Positions 37,630 through 48,238 are shown, numbered from the stretch's first letter. The stretch: DNA of 64,000 nt from an uncultured Tateyamaria sp. (GCF_947494755.1 NZ_CANLVZ010000019.1:1-64000), one strand, 5' to 3'. The notes: generated by a model not told the origin, from the letters alone. Program-made: numbers and translations.

Positions 37630-40038
37630 TTAGTGCGCCGTTGCAATCGGTGGATCGTTGTGCGCCGCTGCCGCAGCCGCAGCGGCGGCTTCCTCGGCGG
37701 CTTCATCCCATTCGATCGCCTCGGGCGTGGCGGTCAGTGCGCGCTTCAAAACTTCACGCACATGGGTCACCGGCACAATCTCGAGACCCTCTTTGACGTT
37801 GTCAGGAATCTCGGCCAGGTCCTTCTCGTTCTCTTCGGGGATGAGAACGGTCTTGATCCCACCGCGCAAGGCGGCCAGCAGCTTCTCCTTGAGACCGCCG
37901 ATGGGCATTGCGTTGCCGCGCAGCGACACCTCGCCAGTCATCGCGATATCACGACGCACGGGGATGCCCGTCAGCACCGACACGATTGAGGTCACCATCG
38001 CGAGCCCCGCGCTCGGCCCGTCTTTGGGCGTCGCACCATCGGGCACGTGGACGTGAATGTCTGTCCGGTCAAATTGAGGCGGCTTCACCCCAATCTCGGG
38101 ACTGATCGAGCGCACGTAACTTGAGGCTGCGTCGATGGACTCTTTCATGACGTCACCAAGTTTTCCGGTGGTCTTCATACGACCTTTGCCCGGCAGCTTG
38201 AGCGCCTCGATGTGGAGCAGATCGCCGCCCACCGAAGTCCATGCCAAGCCGGTCACAACACCGACCTGATCCGCCTGTTCTGCAAGGCCATAGCGATGCT
38301 TGCGTACCCCGAGGAAATCGCTGAGATTTTCAGAGGTTACAACAACTTCCTCAACCTCTTTCTTCACGATCTTGGTCAGCGATTTGCGCGCCACCTTGGC
38401 GATCTCACGCTCAAGATTCCGCACCCCCGCCTCGCGCGTGTAGTAGCGGATGATGTCCGACAACCCGTCATCCGTCAGCTCGAACTCGGACTTTCTCAGC
38501 CCGTGGTTCTTGACCTGTTTGGCGATCAGGTGCTGCTTGGCAATCTCGGCTTTCTCATCCTCGGTGTAGCCAGCCAGCGGAATGATCTCCATCCGGTCGA
38601 GCAGAGGCCCGGGCATGTTGTAGCTGTTGGATGTTGTCAGGAACATCACGTTCGAAAGGTCATATTCGACCTCAAGATAGTGATCGACAAATGTGCCGTT
38701 CTGTTCCGGGTCCAACACTTCCAGCATGGCCGAGGCCGGATCACCGCGGAAATCCTGGCCCATCTTATCGATTTCATCGAGCAGGATCAGAGGGTTGGTC
38801 GTTTTGGCCTTTTTCAATGCCTGAATGATCTTGCCGGGCATCGAGCCAATATAAGTCCGGCGGTGCCCGCGAATTTCGGATTCATCGCGCACCCCACCAA
38901 GCGAGATGCGGATAAATTCGCGCCCTGTCGCCTTGGCGACCGATTTGCCAAGTGAGGTTTTACCAACGCCGGGAGGGCCGACCAAGCACATGATCGGGCC
39001 TTTCATCTTTTTGGAGCGTTGCTGCACGGCGAGGTATTCGACGATGCGTTCCTTCACCTTTTCAAGACCATAGTGGTCATTGTCCAAGATCCGCTCGGCG
39101 CGGCCCAAATCCTTTTTCACGCGGGATTTGACGCCCCACGGGATCGACAGCATCCAGTCGAGATAGTTGCGCACGACCGTCGCTTCGGCCGACATGGGCG
39201 ACATGTTCTTGAGCTTTTTCAGCTCGGCATCCGCCTTCTCGCGGGCCTCTTTGCTCAGCTTGGTCTCGGCGATTTTCGCTTCGAGCTCAGCAACTTCGTT
39301 CTTGCCGTCCTCGCCATCGCCCAACTCGTGCTGGATCGCCTTCATCTGTTCGTTGAGGTAATATTCGCGCTGCGTCCGCTCCATCTGGGATTTGACGCGG
39401 GTCTTGATCTTTTTCTCGACCTGCAGCACCGACAATTCGCCCTGCATCAGGCCATAGACCTTTTCAAGCCGCTCACTCACCGCAAGCGTTTCAAGAAGGT
39501 CCTGTTTCTGGTCGACTTCGATGCCGAGATGCCCGGCCACAAGGTCGGCCAGCTTGGCAGGTTCTGTTGTTTCACCGACAGCGGCCAGCGCCTCTTCGGG
39601 GATGTTTTTCTTGACCTTGGAATAGCGCTCGAACTCTTCGGCGACCGAGCGCAACAGCGCCTCGGTTGTGGCCATGTCACCGGGCATCTCTGTCAGATAC
39701 TCGGCACGGGCCTCGAAAAAATTATCGTTTTCAAGGTATTCGGTGATGCGCACCCGCGCCTGGCCTTCGACCAGCACCTTGACGGTGCCATCGGGCAGTT
39801 TCAGCAGTTGCAGCACATTGGCCAGCACACCGGCCTTGTAGATACCATCGGCTTCCGGGTCGTCGATGGACGGGTCCACCTGGCTCGACAGCAGGATTTG
39901 TTTGTCGTCGGCCATCACCTCTTCGAGCGCGCGAACAGATTTGTCACGCCCCACAAACAGCGGCACGATCATGTGTGGAAAAACCACGATGTCGCGCAAT
40001 GGCAGCACGGGGTAAGAGGCGTTCAGGGGCTCTTGCAT
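37630..40038 (-). CDS. lon: ATP-dependent protease La (Lon)
   Basis: LPLRDIVVFPHMIVPLFVGR, GPPGVGKTSLGKSVA, catalytic GATPKDGPSAGLAM. Confidence 0.97.
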   Translation of the reverse strand: MQEPLNASYPVLPLRDIVVFPHMIVPLFVGRDKSVRALEEVMADDKQILLSSQVDPSIDDPEADGIYKAGVLANVLQLLKLPDGTVKVLVEGQARVRITEYLENDNFFEARAEYLTEMPGDMATTEALLRSVAEEFERYSKVKKNIPEEALAAVGETTEPAKLADLVAGHLGIEVDQKQDLLETLAVSERLEKVYGLMQGELSVLQVEKKIKTRVKSQMERTQREYYLNEQMKAIQHELGDGEDGKNEVAELEAKIAETKLSKEAREKADAELKKLKNMSPMSAEATVVRNYLDWMLSIPWGVKSRVKKDLGRAERILDNDHYGLEKVKERIVEYLAVQQRSKKMKGPIMCLVGPPGVGKTSLGKSVAKATGREFIRISLGGVRDESEIRGHRRTYIGSMPGKIIQALKKAKTTNPLILLDEIDKMGQDFRGDPASAMLEVLDPEQNGTFVDHYLEVEYDLSNVMFLTTSNSYNMPGPLLDRMEIIPLAGYTEDEKAEIAKQHLIAKQVKNHGLRKSEFELTDDGLSDIIRYYTREAGVRNLEREIAKVARKSLTKIVKKEVEEVVVTSENLSDFLGVRKHRYGLAEQADQVGVVTGLAWTSVGGDLLHIEALKLPGKGRMKTTGKLGDVMKESIDAASSYVRSISPEIGVKPPQFDRTDIHVHVPDGATPKDGPSAGLAMVTSIVSVLTGIPVRRDIAMTGEVSLRGNAMPIGGLKEKLLAALRGGIKTVLIPEENEKDLAEIPDNVKEGLEIVPVTHVREVLKRALTATPEAIEWDEAAEEAAAAAAAAAHNDPPIATAH

Positions 40039-40348
40039 GCGTTGTTCCTTATCTGGGCAAGACAGCGGGGTCCCGATTGCGGCAACCGCGTGCTGTCTCC
40101 TTCATGGGTCAGGACTGCTCGATGTGTGTGCGCGGCCCTGTGGTTTCAAGCCCCATCCTGACCTGAGCGCGGCATGGGCGCAATGGGACGGATGCAACTG
40201 TCCACACTTTTTTGGCACATTCTGTCGTTGTTAGGCTGATGGAACGCACAATATGTCGGCTGTGCCCGGACAAGGGGCAGCCGCGTGCATCTGCGGCCCA
40301 AGGATCAGGCGGGATGCTTGCGCTGTGGCGCTCAAAGGTCGCGCGTTC

Positions 40349-40417
40349 TCACACCAGGGTCAGGACCGCCAACAGCGAAACTATGAACCAAGAAACTGAA
40401 ATAACCGCAAGCTGCAT
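40349..40417 (-). CDS. Candidate 22-aa single-TM microprotein
   Basis: MQLAVISVSWFIVSLLAVLTLV* preceded by GGGGAGGGATCGTC-ATG (Shine-Dalgarno-like). Confidence 0.35.
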   Translation of the reverse strand: MQLAVISVSWFIVSLLAVLTLV

Positions 40418-40501
40418 GACGATCCCTCCCCAGGGCGTGTGAACGCACTGACCCTATCGTGAAAAGGATGAACAAACGATGGAGGTATTCCTGACCTTCG
40501 C

Positions 40502-41629
40502 TCAAAGCGGGTCGATATCGCCCTCAGCCCGCCCCGCGTGGAAGTCGGCCTGCCATGCCGCGAACGTCCCTGCGGCAATTGCGGCGCGCATCCCGGCCAT
40601 AAGGTCCTGATAATAATGTAGGTTGTGCCAGGTCAGCAGCATGGACGAGATGATCTCCTGGCTGCGGAACACGTGATGCAGATAGGCGCGGGAATAGCCG
40701 CGACAGGCCGGGCAGCCGCAGTTTTCGTCTAGAGGGCGCGGATCGTCCATGTGCCGCGCGTTCTTGATGTTAAGCACGCCGTGGCGGGTAAAGACCTGCC
40801 CCGTGCGCCCGGACCGCGACGGCAGCACGCAGTCCATCATGTCGATGCCGCGCGCGACGGCACCCACGATATCGTCAGGCTTGCCCACGCCCATAAGGTA
40901 TCGCGGCTTGTCAGCCGGAAGCTGTTCAGGCGCGTAGTCAAGGCAGCCAAACATCGCCTCCTGTCCCTCGCCGACGGCCAGACCGCCGACGGCGTAGCCC
41001 TCAAACCCGATATCGATCAAGGCGTCGGCGCTTTGGCCGCGCAAGTCTTCCTCAAGCCCGCCTTGCTGAATGCCGAACAGTGCGTGACCGGGGCGGTCCC
41101 CAAAGGCGGCGCGTGACCGAGCCGCCCACCGCATCGACAATTCCATGCTGCTCGCAATCCGGTCCCGGTCCGCAGGCAGCGCCGGGCATTCATCGAAACA
41201 CATCACGATGTCGGACCCCAAAAGCCGTTGGATCTCCATCGACCGCTCAGGCGTCAGCGCATGTTTGGACCCGTCTATGTGGGATTTGAAGGTCACGCCC
41301 TCTTCGGTCAGCTTGCGCAAGCCCGCTAGCGACATCACCTGAAACCCGCCACTATCCGTCAAGATCGGGCGGTCCCAGTTCATAAAGCTGTGCAAACCGC
41401 CGAGGCGGTCGATCCGCTCCGCAGTGGGGCGCAGCATCAGGTGATACGTGTTGCCGAGCAGAATGTCGGCCCCCGTCTCGCGCACCGATCCGGGCAGCAT
41501 CGCCTTGACAGTGGCCGCAGTGCCCACGGGCATGAAAGCAGGCGTGCGAATATCCCCGCGCGGGGTCGAGATGGTGCCGGTGCGGGCGCGCCCATCTGTG
41601 GCCGCCAGATCAAAGGAAAATGTGCTCAT
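40502..41629 (-). CDS. tgt: Queuine tRNA-ribosyltransferase
   Basis: [79 protein letters not shown]. Confidence 0.96.
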   Translation of the reverse strand: MSTFSFDLAATDGRARTGTISTPRGDIRTPAFMPVGTAATVKAMLPGSVRETGADILLGNTYHLMLRPTAERIDRLGGLHSFMNWDRPILTDSGGFQVMSLAGLRKLTEEGVTFKSHIDGSKHALTPERSMEIQRLLGSDIVMCFDECPALPADRDRIASSMELSMRWAARSRAAFGDRPGHALFGIQQGGLEEDLRGQSADALIDIGFEGYAVGGLAVGEGQEAMFGCLDYAPEQLPADKPRYLMGVGKPDDIVGAVARGIDMMDCVLPSRSGRTGQVFTRHGVLNIKNARHMDDPRPLDENCGCPACRGYSRAYLHHVFRSQEIISSMLLTWHNLHYYQDLMAGMRAAIAAGTFAAWQADFHAGRAEGDIDPL

Positions 41630-41760
41630 GGGCTGCCTCATGCCGCCCCTTGCGACAAAAGCCAAGCCCCAAGGCGGAACGGCCCGATACAGCTTGGCGT
41701 TGTGAGCGCGAGTTAGTCTTGATAAACAGGGCCTTCACCACAGCCGAAAGGGCATCGCGC

Positions 41761-43137
41761 ATGGAGACTTTGAATTTCGGCTGGGAAGAATGGATTGAAC
41801 TGCCCGACCTCGGATTGCCGGCCCTCAAGGCCAAGATCGACACGGGCGCGCGCACCTCGGCGCTGCATGCCCATGACATCGAAGTGTTCGGCCCCTCCAA
41901 GGCGCCCAAGGTCCGCTTCAACGTCTATCCGGTGGCGGGCAAGGATCACGTGTCAATCACCTGTTCCGCCCCGATCCTGGATCGCCGCGAGGTGACCTCG
42001 TCCAATGGCGAGGCGGAATTGCGCTATGTCATCGAAACGAAACTCTCCGTCGCCGGGCAAAGCTGGCCGATCGAGATCACGCTGACGGACCGGTCCTCGA
42101 TGACCAGCCGGATGTTGCTGGGTCGCCAGGCCTTGCAGGATCACATCACCATCACCGCCTCTGAAAAGCGGCTGCAACCCGAGCTGAACTACGACGTCTA
42201 TCACTCGGCCACGATGCGCAAGGTCGCGCCGTCGCGCAGTTTGCGCATCGCGGTGCTGAGCCGCGAGGACAACTATTCCACGCGCCGTCTGGTCGAAGTG
42301 GGCGAGGCGCGCGGTCACACTGTCGAGGTCATCGACACCACCCGCTGTTACATGGCGATCAATGCGATGGCCCCCGAAGTGCATTATGACGGCAAACGCC
42401 TGCCCCGCTATGACGCGGTGATCCCGCGCATCGGGGCTTCGGTGACGGCCTATGGCACCGCCGTCATCCGCCAATTTGAAACCACCGGCACCTATTGTGT
42501 GAACGGCTCGGCGGGCATCACGGCCAGCCGGGACAAGCTGCATGCGCACCAAATTCTGGCCGGGAAAAAGATCGGGATGCCCACGACCGCCTTTGCCGCC
42601 TCACCCCGCGACACGGCCAATATTCTGGGGCTGGTCGGGTCAGCGCCGGTGATCGTGAAACTGCTGGAGTCCACCCAAGGCAAAGGGGTCGTGCTGGCCG
42701 AAACGAAAAAAGCCGCCGAGTCGGTGATCGATGCCTTCCGGGGGCTGCGCGCGAACTTCCTCGTGCAGGATTTCGTCAAGGAGGCGGCCGGCGAGGACAT
42801 CCGCTGCCTCGTGGTTGACGGCAAGGTGGTTGGTTCAATGAAACGGACCGGGGCGGAGGGCGATTTCCGCTCCAACCTGCACCGGGGCGGATCGGCCACA
42901 TCCGTGCGCATCAGCAAGGAAGAGCGTGACACAGCCGTGCGCGCCGCGCGCGCCTTTGGGTTGGGCAAATCCGGGGTGGACCTGCTGCGATCAGAGACGG
43001 GGCCTAAGGTGCTTGAGGTCAATTCGAGCCCCGGTTTCGAGGGCATTGAAAAGGCCACGGGCAAGGATATCGTCGGGAAAATCTACGACATGATCGAAAT
43101 GCGGGTGAAACCGCAACCTGCGCGCCGCCGCAAATAG
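41761..43137 (+). CDS. RimB-like ATP-dependent zinc protease domain fused to RimK-type ATP-grasp ligase
   Basis: N-term [28 protein letters not shown]-term [74 protein letters not shown]. Confidence 0.9.
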   Translation: METLNFGWEEWIELPDLGLPALKAKIDTGARTSALHAHDIEVFGPSKAPKVRFNVYPVAGKDHVSITCSAPILDRREVTSSNGEAELRYVIETKLSVAGQSWPIEITLTDRSSMTSRMLLGRQALQDHITITASEKRLQPELNYDVYHSATMRKVAPSRSLRIAVLSREDNYSTRRLVEVGEARGHTVEVIDTTRCYMAINAMAPEVHYDGKRLPRYDAVIPRIGASVTAYGTAVIRQFETTGTYCVNGSAGITASRDKLHAHQILAGKKIGMPTTAFAASPRDTANILGLVGSAPVIVKLLESTQGKGVVLAETKKAAESVIDAFRGLRANFLVQDFVKEAAGEDIRCLVVDGKVVGSMKRTGAEGDFRSNLHRGGSATSVRISKEERDTAVRAARAFGLGKSGVDLLRSETGPKVLEVNSSPGFEGIEKATGKDIVGKIYDMIEMRVKPQPARRRK

Positions 43138-43251
43138 GGCTGCCGCGCGCGCACCACAGTTTTTCAGCAATCATATGGACGACGCCCAAATCCGGTTGCA
43201 CCGTGCCCGCTACGCTTCATTCTGAGGCAACACCACAGCGCGGAGCGTCCC

Positions 43252-44040
43252 ATGGGCCAGACAGAACTTATGTATGATATTCCCTCATATCTGGTCTCGG
43301 GCGGGTTGTTCCTGCTGATGATCGCCGCGATGTGGCTGGGCATCGTCACCGGCAAACGCCTGCAACGCAACGAAAACGACGAAAGCAAAAGCCAGGCCAA
43401 CGCGGTGCAGGGCTCCTTGCTGGGTCTTTTGGCGCTGCTTCTGGGCTTCACGTTCTCGCTGTCGCTCGGGCGCTATGACGAGCGGGCCAGCCAAGTGGTG
43501 AACGAAGCCAACGCCATCGGCACCGCGTGGCTGCGCACGGACCTTGTGGCCGAACCGGCCCAAAGCGAGGTGAAGGACCTGTTTCGACTTTACGCGCAGT
43601 TGCGCCTGACGGCCTCGACCGTGCCCTCGATCGAGGCCGACACCCGTGACCGGCTGATCGCGCAGGCCGAAGGCATGTTCGACCAGATTTGGGAGATCGC
43701 CGCCGAAGAGACGCAGCGCGCGCCCTCACCCGTTACGATGGGGTTCGCCGCCAGCCTCAACGATATGATTGACGCACTGGCCACACGGGATGCCGCCATC
43801 GACCGGCACGTGCCCGAACTGGTGCTGTTTCTGCTCTTCGGCACCTTCATCCTGCTTGGGGCTGTGATCGGATTCGCCTCGGCCATCTCGAATGTGCGTC
43901 CCGGCGTGCCCGTCTATGCGATGATGACACTGATCGTGATCCTCGTGTTCCTGATCATTGATCTGGACCGGCCGCGGCGCGGGCTCATCGAAGTCGACCA
44001 GACCAAACTGATCACAACCGTGCAGCAGATTCGCGAGTGA
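43252..44040 (+). CDS. DUF4239-type (bestrophin-like) membrane protein
   Basis: GSLLGLLALLLGFTFSLSLGRYDERASQVVNEANAIGTAWLR, C-terminal TMs, DLDRPRRGLIEV. Confidence 0.8.
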   Translation: MGQTELMYDIPSYLVSGGLFLLMIAAMWLGIVTGKRLQRNENDESKSQANAVQGSLLGLLALLLGFTFSLSLGRYDERASQVVNEANAIGTAWLRTDLVAEPAQSEVKDLFRLYAQLRLTASTVPSIEADTRDRLIAQAEGMFDQIWEIAAEETQRAPSPVTMGFAASLNDMIDALATRDAAIDRHVPELVLFLLFGTFILLGAVIGFASAISNVRPGVPVYAMMTLIVILVFLIIDLDRPRRGLIEVDQTKLITTVQQIRE

Positions 44041-44111
44041 TGGGCCCCCCGCCCTTTACCGCTGCGCCGCCTATCCCTATATAAACACTCAGGAACCAAA
44101 GCGGGGATGAC

Positions 44112-44474
44112 ATGAACCAGCCCAATGAACAGCTTGAGGGGACGCCACTGATTGCGCCCTCATCTACCGACCACCCCTTGCACGAGGCGGTCGTCGAGGC
44201 GTGCCGTTCGGTCTATGACCCTGAAATCCCTGTGAATATCTTTGAGCTTGGGTTGATCTACACGATCAATATCAATGCCGAGAACGAAGTGAATATCACC
44301 ATGTCCCTGACCGCGCCCGGCTGCCCCGTGGCTGGTGAGATGCCCGGTTGGGTTGCCGATGCGGTCGAACCGATCCCCGGTGTCAAACAGGTGGACGTGG
44401 CCCTTGTCTGGGAACCGCCCTGGGGGATGGAGATGATGTCGGACGAAGCGCGCCTCGAACTGGGCTTTATGTAG
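44112..44474 (+). CDS. SufT/DUF59 (MIP18) family iron-sulfur assembly protein
   Basis: VEACRSVYDPEIPVNIFELGLIYTININ, MSLTAPGCPVAGEMPGWV. Confidence 0.9.
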   Translation: MNQPNEQLEGTPLIAPSSTDHPLHEAVVEACRSVYDPEIPVNIFELGLIYTININAENEVNITMSLTAPGCPVAGEMPGWVADAVEPIPGVKQVDVALVWEPPWGMEMMSDEARLELGFM

Positions 44475-44502
44475 CGAGTGTTGCTTCGAACTATCGAGAT
44501 GT

Positions 44503-44539
44503 AAAAAGGGGTCGCCGGTATCATGCCGGCGGCCCTTTT
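44503..44539 (+). terminator. Rho-independent terminator after the DUF59 gene
   Basis: GGGTCGCCGG-tatcatg-CCGGCGGCCCTTTT. Confidence 0.75.
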
Positions 44540-44546
44540 GCATGTG

Positions 44547-44693
44547 TCATAACCGGCGCAGCACCCACATCAGCGCGCGACGGCGGCGCTGACGACGTTT
44601 GCAATTCTGCATCCGCTCTTGCATTTCTGCAAACGCGCGTTGCTCCTGCCGATAGATTGTATCGACTTGCCCTTGAAAGTAGTCATGTTGCAT
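44547..44693 (-). CDS. Candidate 48-aa Arg/Gln-rich small protein
   Basis: MQHDYFQGQVDTIYRQEQRAFAEMQERMQNCKRRQRRRRALMWVLRRL* with AAGGAGCGCAAACC-ATG ribosome-binding site; not in supplied ORF list. Confidence 0.45.
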   Translation of the reverse strand: MQHDYFQGQVDTIYRQEQRAFAEMQERMQNCKRRQRRRRALMWVLRRL

Positions 44694-44777
44694 GGTTTGC
44701 GCTCCTTGGCATGACCCTGATATGGCAGCTCGAGCCGCCTGTTGTCAGACCCCAAAAACGCACATACACTTTCAGAT

Positions 44778-45647
44778 ATGCAAATCACCGATTGGACAGA
44801 TTTCGGGCTGTTTACAGCCGTGGCCCGCAACGGCTCGCTCGCGGGGGCAGCGCGTGAAACCGGCCTCAGCCAGGCTACGCTGTCGCGACGCATGACCGCG
44901 CTGGAACAACGCACCCGGCGACGCCTGTTCGTACACGGTGCCAGCGGCTACACCCCCACAGCCGAGGGGCGCGCCCTGCTTGAGCGGGCCAAGAAGATGG
45001 AGGCGGCGGCCCGCGACATCGCCCATTGGTCCGCCGAACAGTCAGGGGCCCCGCGCGTGCGGGTGTCGGCAGGCACATGGACGTCCGAATATCTCGCGCG
45101 CACCCTGCCCGACTATTGGACACCGGACGCCAAATGGACGCCGGAGTTTGTCAGCTGCAACCGCGATATGGACATCGAACGGCGCGAGGTCGACATCGGC
45201 GTGCGCAACCGGCGGCCCACCCATCCGTGGCTGGCCGGACGGCGCACGGGTACCGTCACGCACGCAGCCTACGCGACCAGCGACGCGGTGATCGGCTGGA
45301 TCGGGCCAAGCGATGACACCGCCACCCTGCCCTCCGAGGCGTGGACCGTGACCCATCACGGCGACAACATGGTGGCCGTCTCAAACGAGCCGCAGATCCG
45401 TATGGCCTTGGCGCGCGGCGGTGCGGGTCGGGTCGTTCTGCCCACCTTTGCGGGAGACGCGGTGCCCGACCTCGTCCGCGTGTCCGGCCTGATCGATGCG
45501 CTGACATCCGAGGAATGGCTGGTCTGCCATCAGGACACCCGCCACGACCCGGCCATCCGCGCCGCGCTCGACGCGCTCGCCCGCGCGCTCGTCCGGCGTG
45601 CCCCCTTGCAGGACAACGCGCAAAGCCCTACCTTAACAGTCGGATAA
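44778..45647 (+). CDS. LysR-family transcriptional regulator
   Basis: DWTDFGLFTAVARNGSLAGAARETGLSQATLSRRMTALEQRTRRRLF. Confidence 0.9.
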   Translation: MQITDWTDFGLFTAVARNGSLAGAARETGLSQATLSRRMTALEQRTRRRLFVHGASGYTPTAEGRALLERAKKMEAAARDIAHWSAEQSGAPRVRVSAGTWTSEYLARTLPDYWTPDAKWTPEFVSCNRDMDIERREVDIGVRNRRPTHPWLAGRRTGTVTHAAYATSDAVIGWIGPSDDTATLPSEAWTVTHHGDNMVAVSNEPQIRMALARGGAGRVVLPTFAGDAVPDLVRVSGLIDALTSEEWLVCHQDTRHDPAIRAALDALARALVRRAPLQDNAQSPTLTVG

Positions 45648-45661
45648 TCGAGGTTTTTCCC

Positions 45662-46042
45662 ATGTTTTCGATCCCCGGCAAGCAAGCCGTCAGCATCACC
45701 GACCGCGCCGCCGCGCAAATCGCCAAATTGATGGCGAAAGAGGGCCATTCCGGCCTGCGCATCGGCGTCAAAAAGGGCGGCTGCGCAGGCATGGAATACA
45801 CGATGGAATATGTCGATCAGGCCGACCCCAATGATGAGGCGGTCGAGCAGGACGGCGCGCGGGTCTTGATCGCACCCATGGCGCAGATGTTCCTGTTCGG
45901 AACTGAAATCGACTACGAAACCTCGCTTCTCGAGTCCGGGTTCAAATTCAACAACCCCAATGTGGCGGATGCCTGTGGTTGTGGGGAATCGATCAATTTC
46001 AAGGACTTGGATACGCTGGCCGCCGAACAAAGCGCATCCTGA
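45662..46042 (+). CDS. A-type iron-sulfur carrier (SufA/IscA family)
   Basis: SITDRAAAQIAKLM, LRIGVKKGGCAGMEYTMEY, ADACGCGESI. Confidence 0.93.
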   Translation: MFSIPGKQAVSITDRAAAQIAKLMAKEGHSGLRIGVKKGGCAGMEYTMEYVDQADPNDEAVEQDGARVLIAPMAQMFLFGTEIDYETSLLESGFKFNNPNVADACGCGESINFKDLDTLAAEQSAS

Positions 46043-46043
46043 C

Positions 46044-46367
46044 ATGGCCGTCTCGGACGAAGAGATCGCCCACGCGCTTGATCTTTTCGCCGACCTCGGA
46101 TCGCTCAGCACCCGGAAAATGTTTGGCGGTTTGGGCATGTATCATGCCGGCAACATCTTCGCCGTGTTGATGTCAGATGGGCGCTTGTTGCTCAAAGGTC
46201 AGGGCGAGATGCAGGCCCGTCTCGACGAGATGGGCCTGAAACGCTGGACCTATCAACGCGAGGGCAAGGCCCCGGCGTCCATGCCGTACTGGGAACTCCC
46301 CGACAGCGCGCTCGACGATGCAGAGGAAGCGGTCATGCTGGCCCGCGCCGCAATCGCTCATCTCTAA
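46044..46367 (+). CDS. TfoX/Sxy N-terminal domain protein
   Basis: LSTRKMFGGLGMYHAGNIFAVLMSDGRLLLK, MPYWELPD. Confidence 0.87.
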   Translation: MAVSDEEIAHALDLFADLGSLSTRKMFGGLGMYHAGNIFAVLMSDGRLLLKGQGEMQARLDEMGLKRWTYQREGKAPASMPYWELPDSALDDAEEAVMLARAAIAHL

Positions 46368-46400
46368 GCTCAAGTAACAGGTGCGTTAACCAAGATACTC

Positions 46401-47306
46401 TTATGCTTTTGCTTGCAAATGCACGTAAGTTTCGCGAAACCGCGCGCTTAAGTGATCCCCCGCTTTGATCACCTCATCACTGCCGGGCGGGGCCACGTTC
46501 GTGTCGTAGGTCGGATTGAAAAACAGCGGGATTGAAATCCTCTCCTGTGTGCCACCGACCACCCGGTGCGGCGTCGCCTTGACCACCCCATCGGTCCAGA
46601 ACTCGATCATCTCGCCAAAATTGATGATGAATTCGCCCGGCGGCGCACTAAGCGGGATCCACCCCCCGCCACGCTTGCGCACCTCAAGCCCCGGCGAGCC
46701 ATCCGTGGCCAATAGCGTCAGGCAACCATAATCCGTATGCGTTGCGATCCCGAAATCCCTGGCCCCGGCCCAATCGGGACGTGCGGGATAGTAATTCCCA
46801 CGCAGCAGCGCCATGGGAGCCATGAACGCTTCATCAAAATAGGTGGCATCCGCCCCAATCGCCTGAGCCAATCCGCGCAACACATTCATCGCCACCTTCA
46901 ATGCATCACTGTAATAGGCCGAAATCACGGCGTAAAATGCAGGATCATCCGGCCACACATTGGGGGCATAAAACGTCTCACCCCCAAGCGGATGCCCTTC
47001 TGGCAAGGCAAATCCGACATCAAAGAACTGCTTGTAATCCGGGTTCGCATTCGGGTCGACCTGCTCCGATCCAGCGGCACCCCACCCCCGGTTCGATCCG
47101 GTGCGGGCCATATCCACCGCTCGTTTCTCGGCCTCCGGCAGATGAAAAAACGCAGCATAGGTCGCGATGGCCTCAGCCACCCGCGCAGGTGTCAGCGCGG
47201 TGTTGTAGACGGTGGCAAAGCCCACGCCCGTTGCCGCCAAGCGCAACGCCTCAAGCGCGTCCGGCGCACCGGCCGCAAGTGCGGCTGCATCAATCCGTGG
47301 GATCAT
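46401..47306 (-). CDS. Isopenicillin N synthase family 2-oxoglutarate/Fe(II) dioxygenase
   Basis: FGIATHTDYGCLTLLATDGSPGLEV, FIINFGEMIEFWTDGVVKATPHRVV, RISIPLFFNP. Confidence 0.9.
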   Translation of the reverse strand: MIPRIDAAALAAGAPDALEALRLAATGVGFATVYNTALTPARVAEAIATYAAFFHLPEAEKRAVDMARTGSNRGWGAAGSEQVDPNANPDYKQFFDVGFALPEGHPLGGETFYAPNVWPDDPAFYAVISAYYSDALKVAMNVLRGLAQAIGADATYFDEAFMAPMALLRGNYYPARPDWAGARDFGIATHTDYGCLTLLATDGSPGLEVRKRGGGWIPLSAPPGEFIINFGEMIEFWTDGVVKATPHRVVGGTQERISIPLFFNPTYDTNVAPPGSDEVIKAGDHLSARFRETYVHLQAKA

Positions 47307-47397
47307 ATCACCTTCCCTCACCCTTTCGCACAGCCCTAGCGCAGCGTCGCGCCCAATGCTAGGACCAAGGCGATCCTAACGAAAAGGCGACAGGCAC

Positions 47398-48144
47398 ATG
47401 CGGCGCAAACTGGCAGCAGGCAACTGGAAAATGAACGGCGATGCAGCGCTCTTGGCTGAGCTCGGCACTTTGGCCGAACATCAAAACGCAAACGGCCCGC
47501 AAATCATCATCTGCCCGCCCGCGCCCCTGCTCAGCCGCGCCCATGAGATCACCAAAGACAGCCCCGTCGACATCGGCGGCCAAGATTGCCACGCGGCCAC
47601 CTCAGGCGCGCATACCGGCGATGTGGCCGCCTCGATGATCGCTGACACAGGGGCCACATCCGTCATCGTCGGTCACTCCGAACGGCGCGGGGATCACGGC
47701 GAAACGAACGCCGAGATACGTGCCAAGGCGCAAGCCGCCTGGGCCGCCAACCTCACCGCCATCATCTGCATCGGCGAATCCGAAGCGGAGCGGACAGGCC
47801 CCGACACACTCGACGTTATCGCCGCACAGCTGGACGCATCGGTGCCAGACGGGGCCACAGGGGAAAACACGGTCATCGCCTATGAACCCATCTGGGCCAT
47901 CGGGACGGGCCGCGTGCCCACGCTCGATCAGATCATCGAAACCCACGACATGATCCGCACCAAACTGACAGACCGCTTCGGCAAGACGGGCAACGCTTTC
48001 CGCATCCTCTACGGCGGATCGGTCAAGCCTACCAACGCAGCCGAAATCTTCACCGCCGAAAACGTGGACGGTGCACTGGTTGGCGGCGCATCCCTCAAGG
48101 CCGCAGACTTCCAACCCATCATCGACGCGTTGGACGCCTCCTGA
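47398..48144 (+). CDS. tpiA: Triosephosphate isomerase
   Basis: RKLAAGNWKMNGD, VIVGHSERR, VIAYEPIWAIGTGR, ILYGGSVKPTNA. Confidence 0.97.
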   Translation: MRRKLAAGNWKMNGDAALLAELGTLAEHQNANGPQIIICPPAPLLSRAHEITKDSPVDIGGQDCHAATSGAHTGDVAASMIADTGATSVIVGHSERRGDHGETNAEIRAKAQAAWAANLTAIICIGESEAERTGPDTLDVIAAQLDASVPDGATGENTVIAYEPIWAIGTGRVPTLDQIIETHDMIRTKLTDRFGKTGNAFRILYGGSVKPTNAAEIFTAENVDGALVGGASLKAADFQPIIDALDAS

Positions 48145-48149
48145 TCTTC

Positions 48150-48225
48150 CTTTCGCCCCAAATACCTCGGGGGGAAGCCGACAGGCTGGGGGGCAGAGCC
48201 CCCGACCCGCCCGCCGCAGGCGAAA
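48150..48225. repeat. Candidate dispersed intergenic palindromic element
   Basis: cctttcgccccaaatacctcggggggaagccgacaggctGGGGGGcagaGCCCCCgac; GC-rich hairpin in the tpiA/dctM intergenic region. Confidence 0.4.
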
Positions 48226-48238
48226 CCCGTGATGATAT

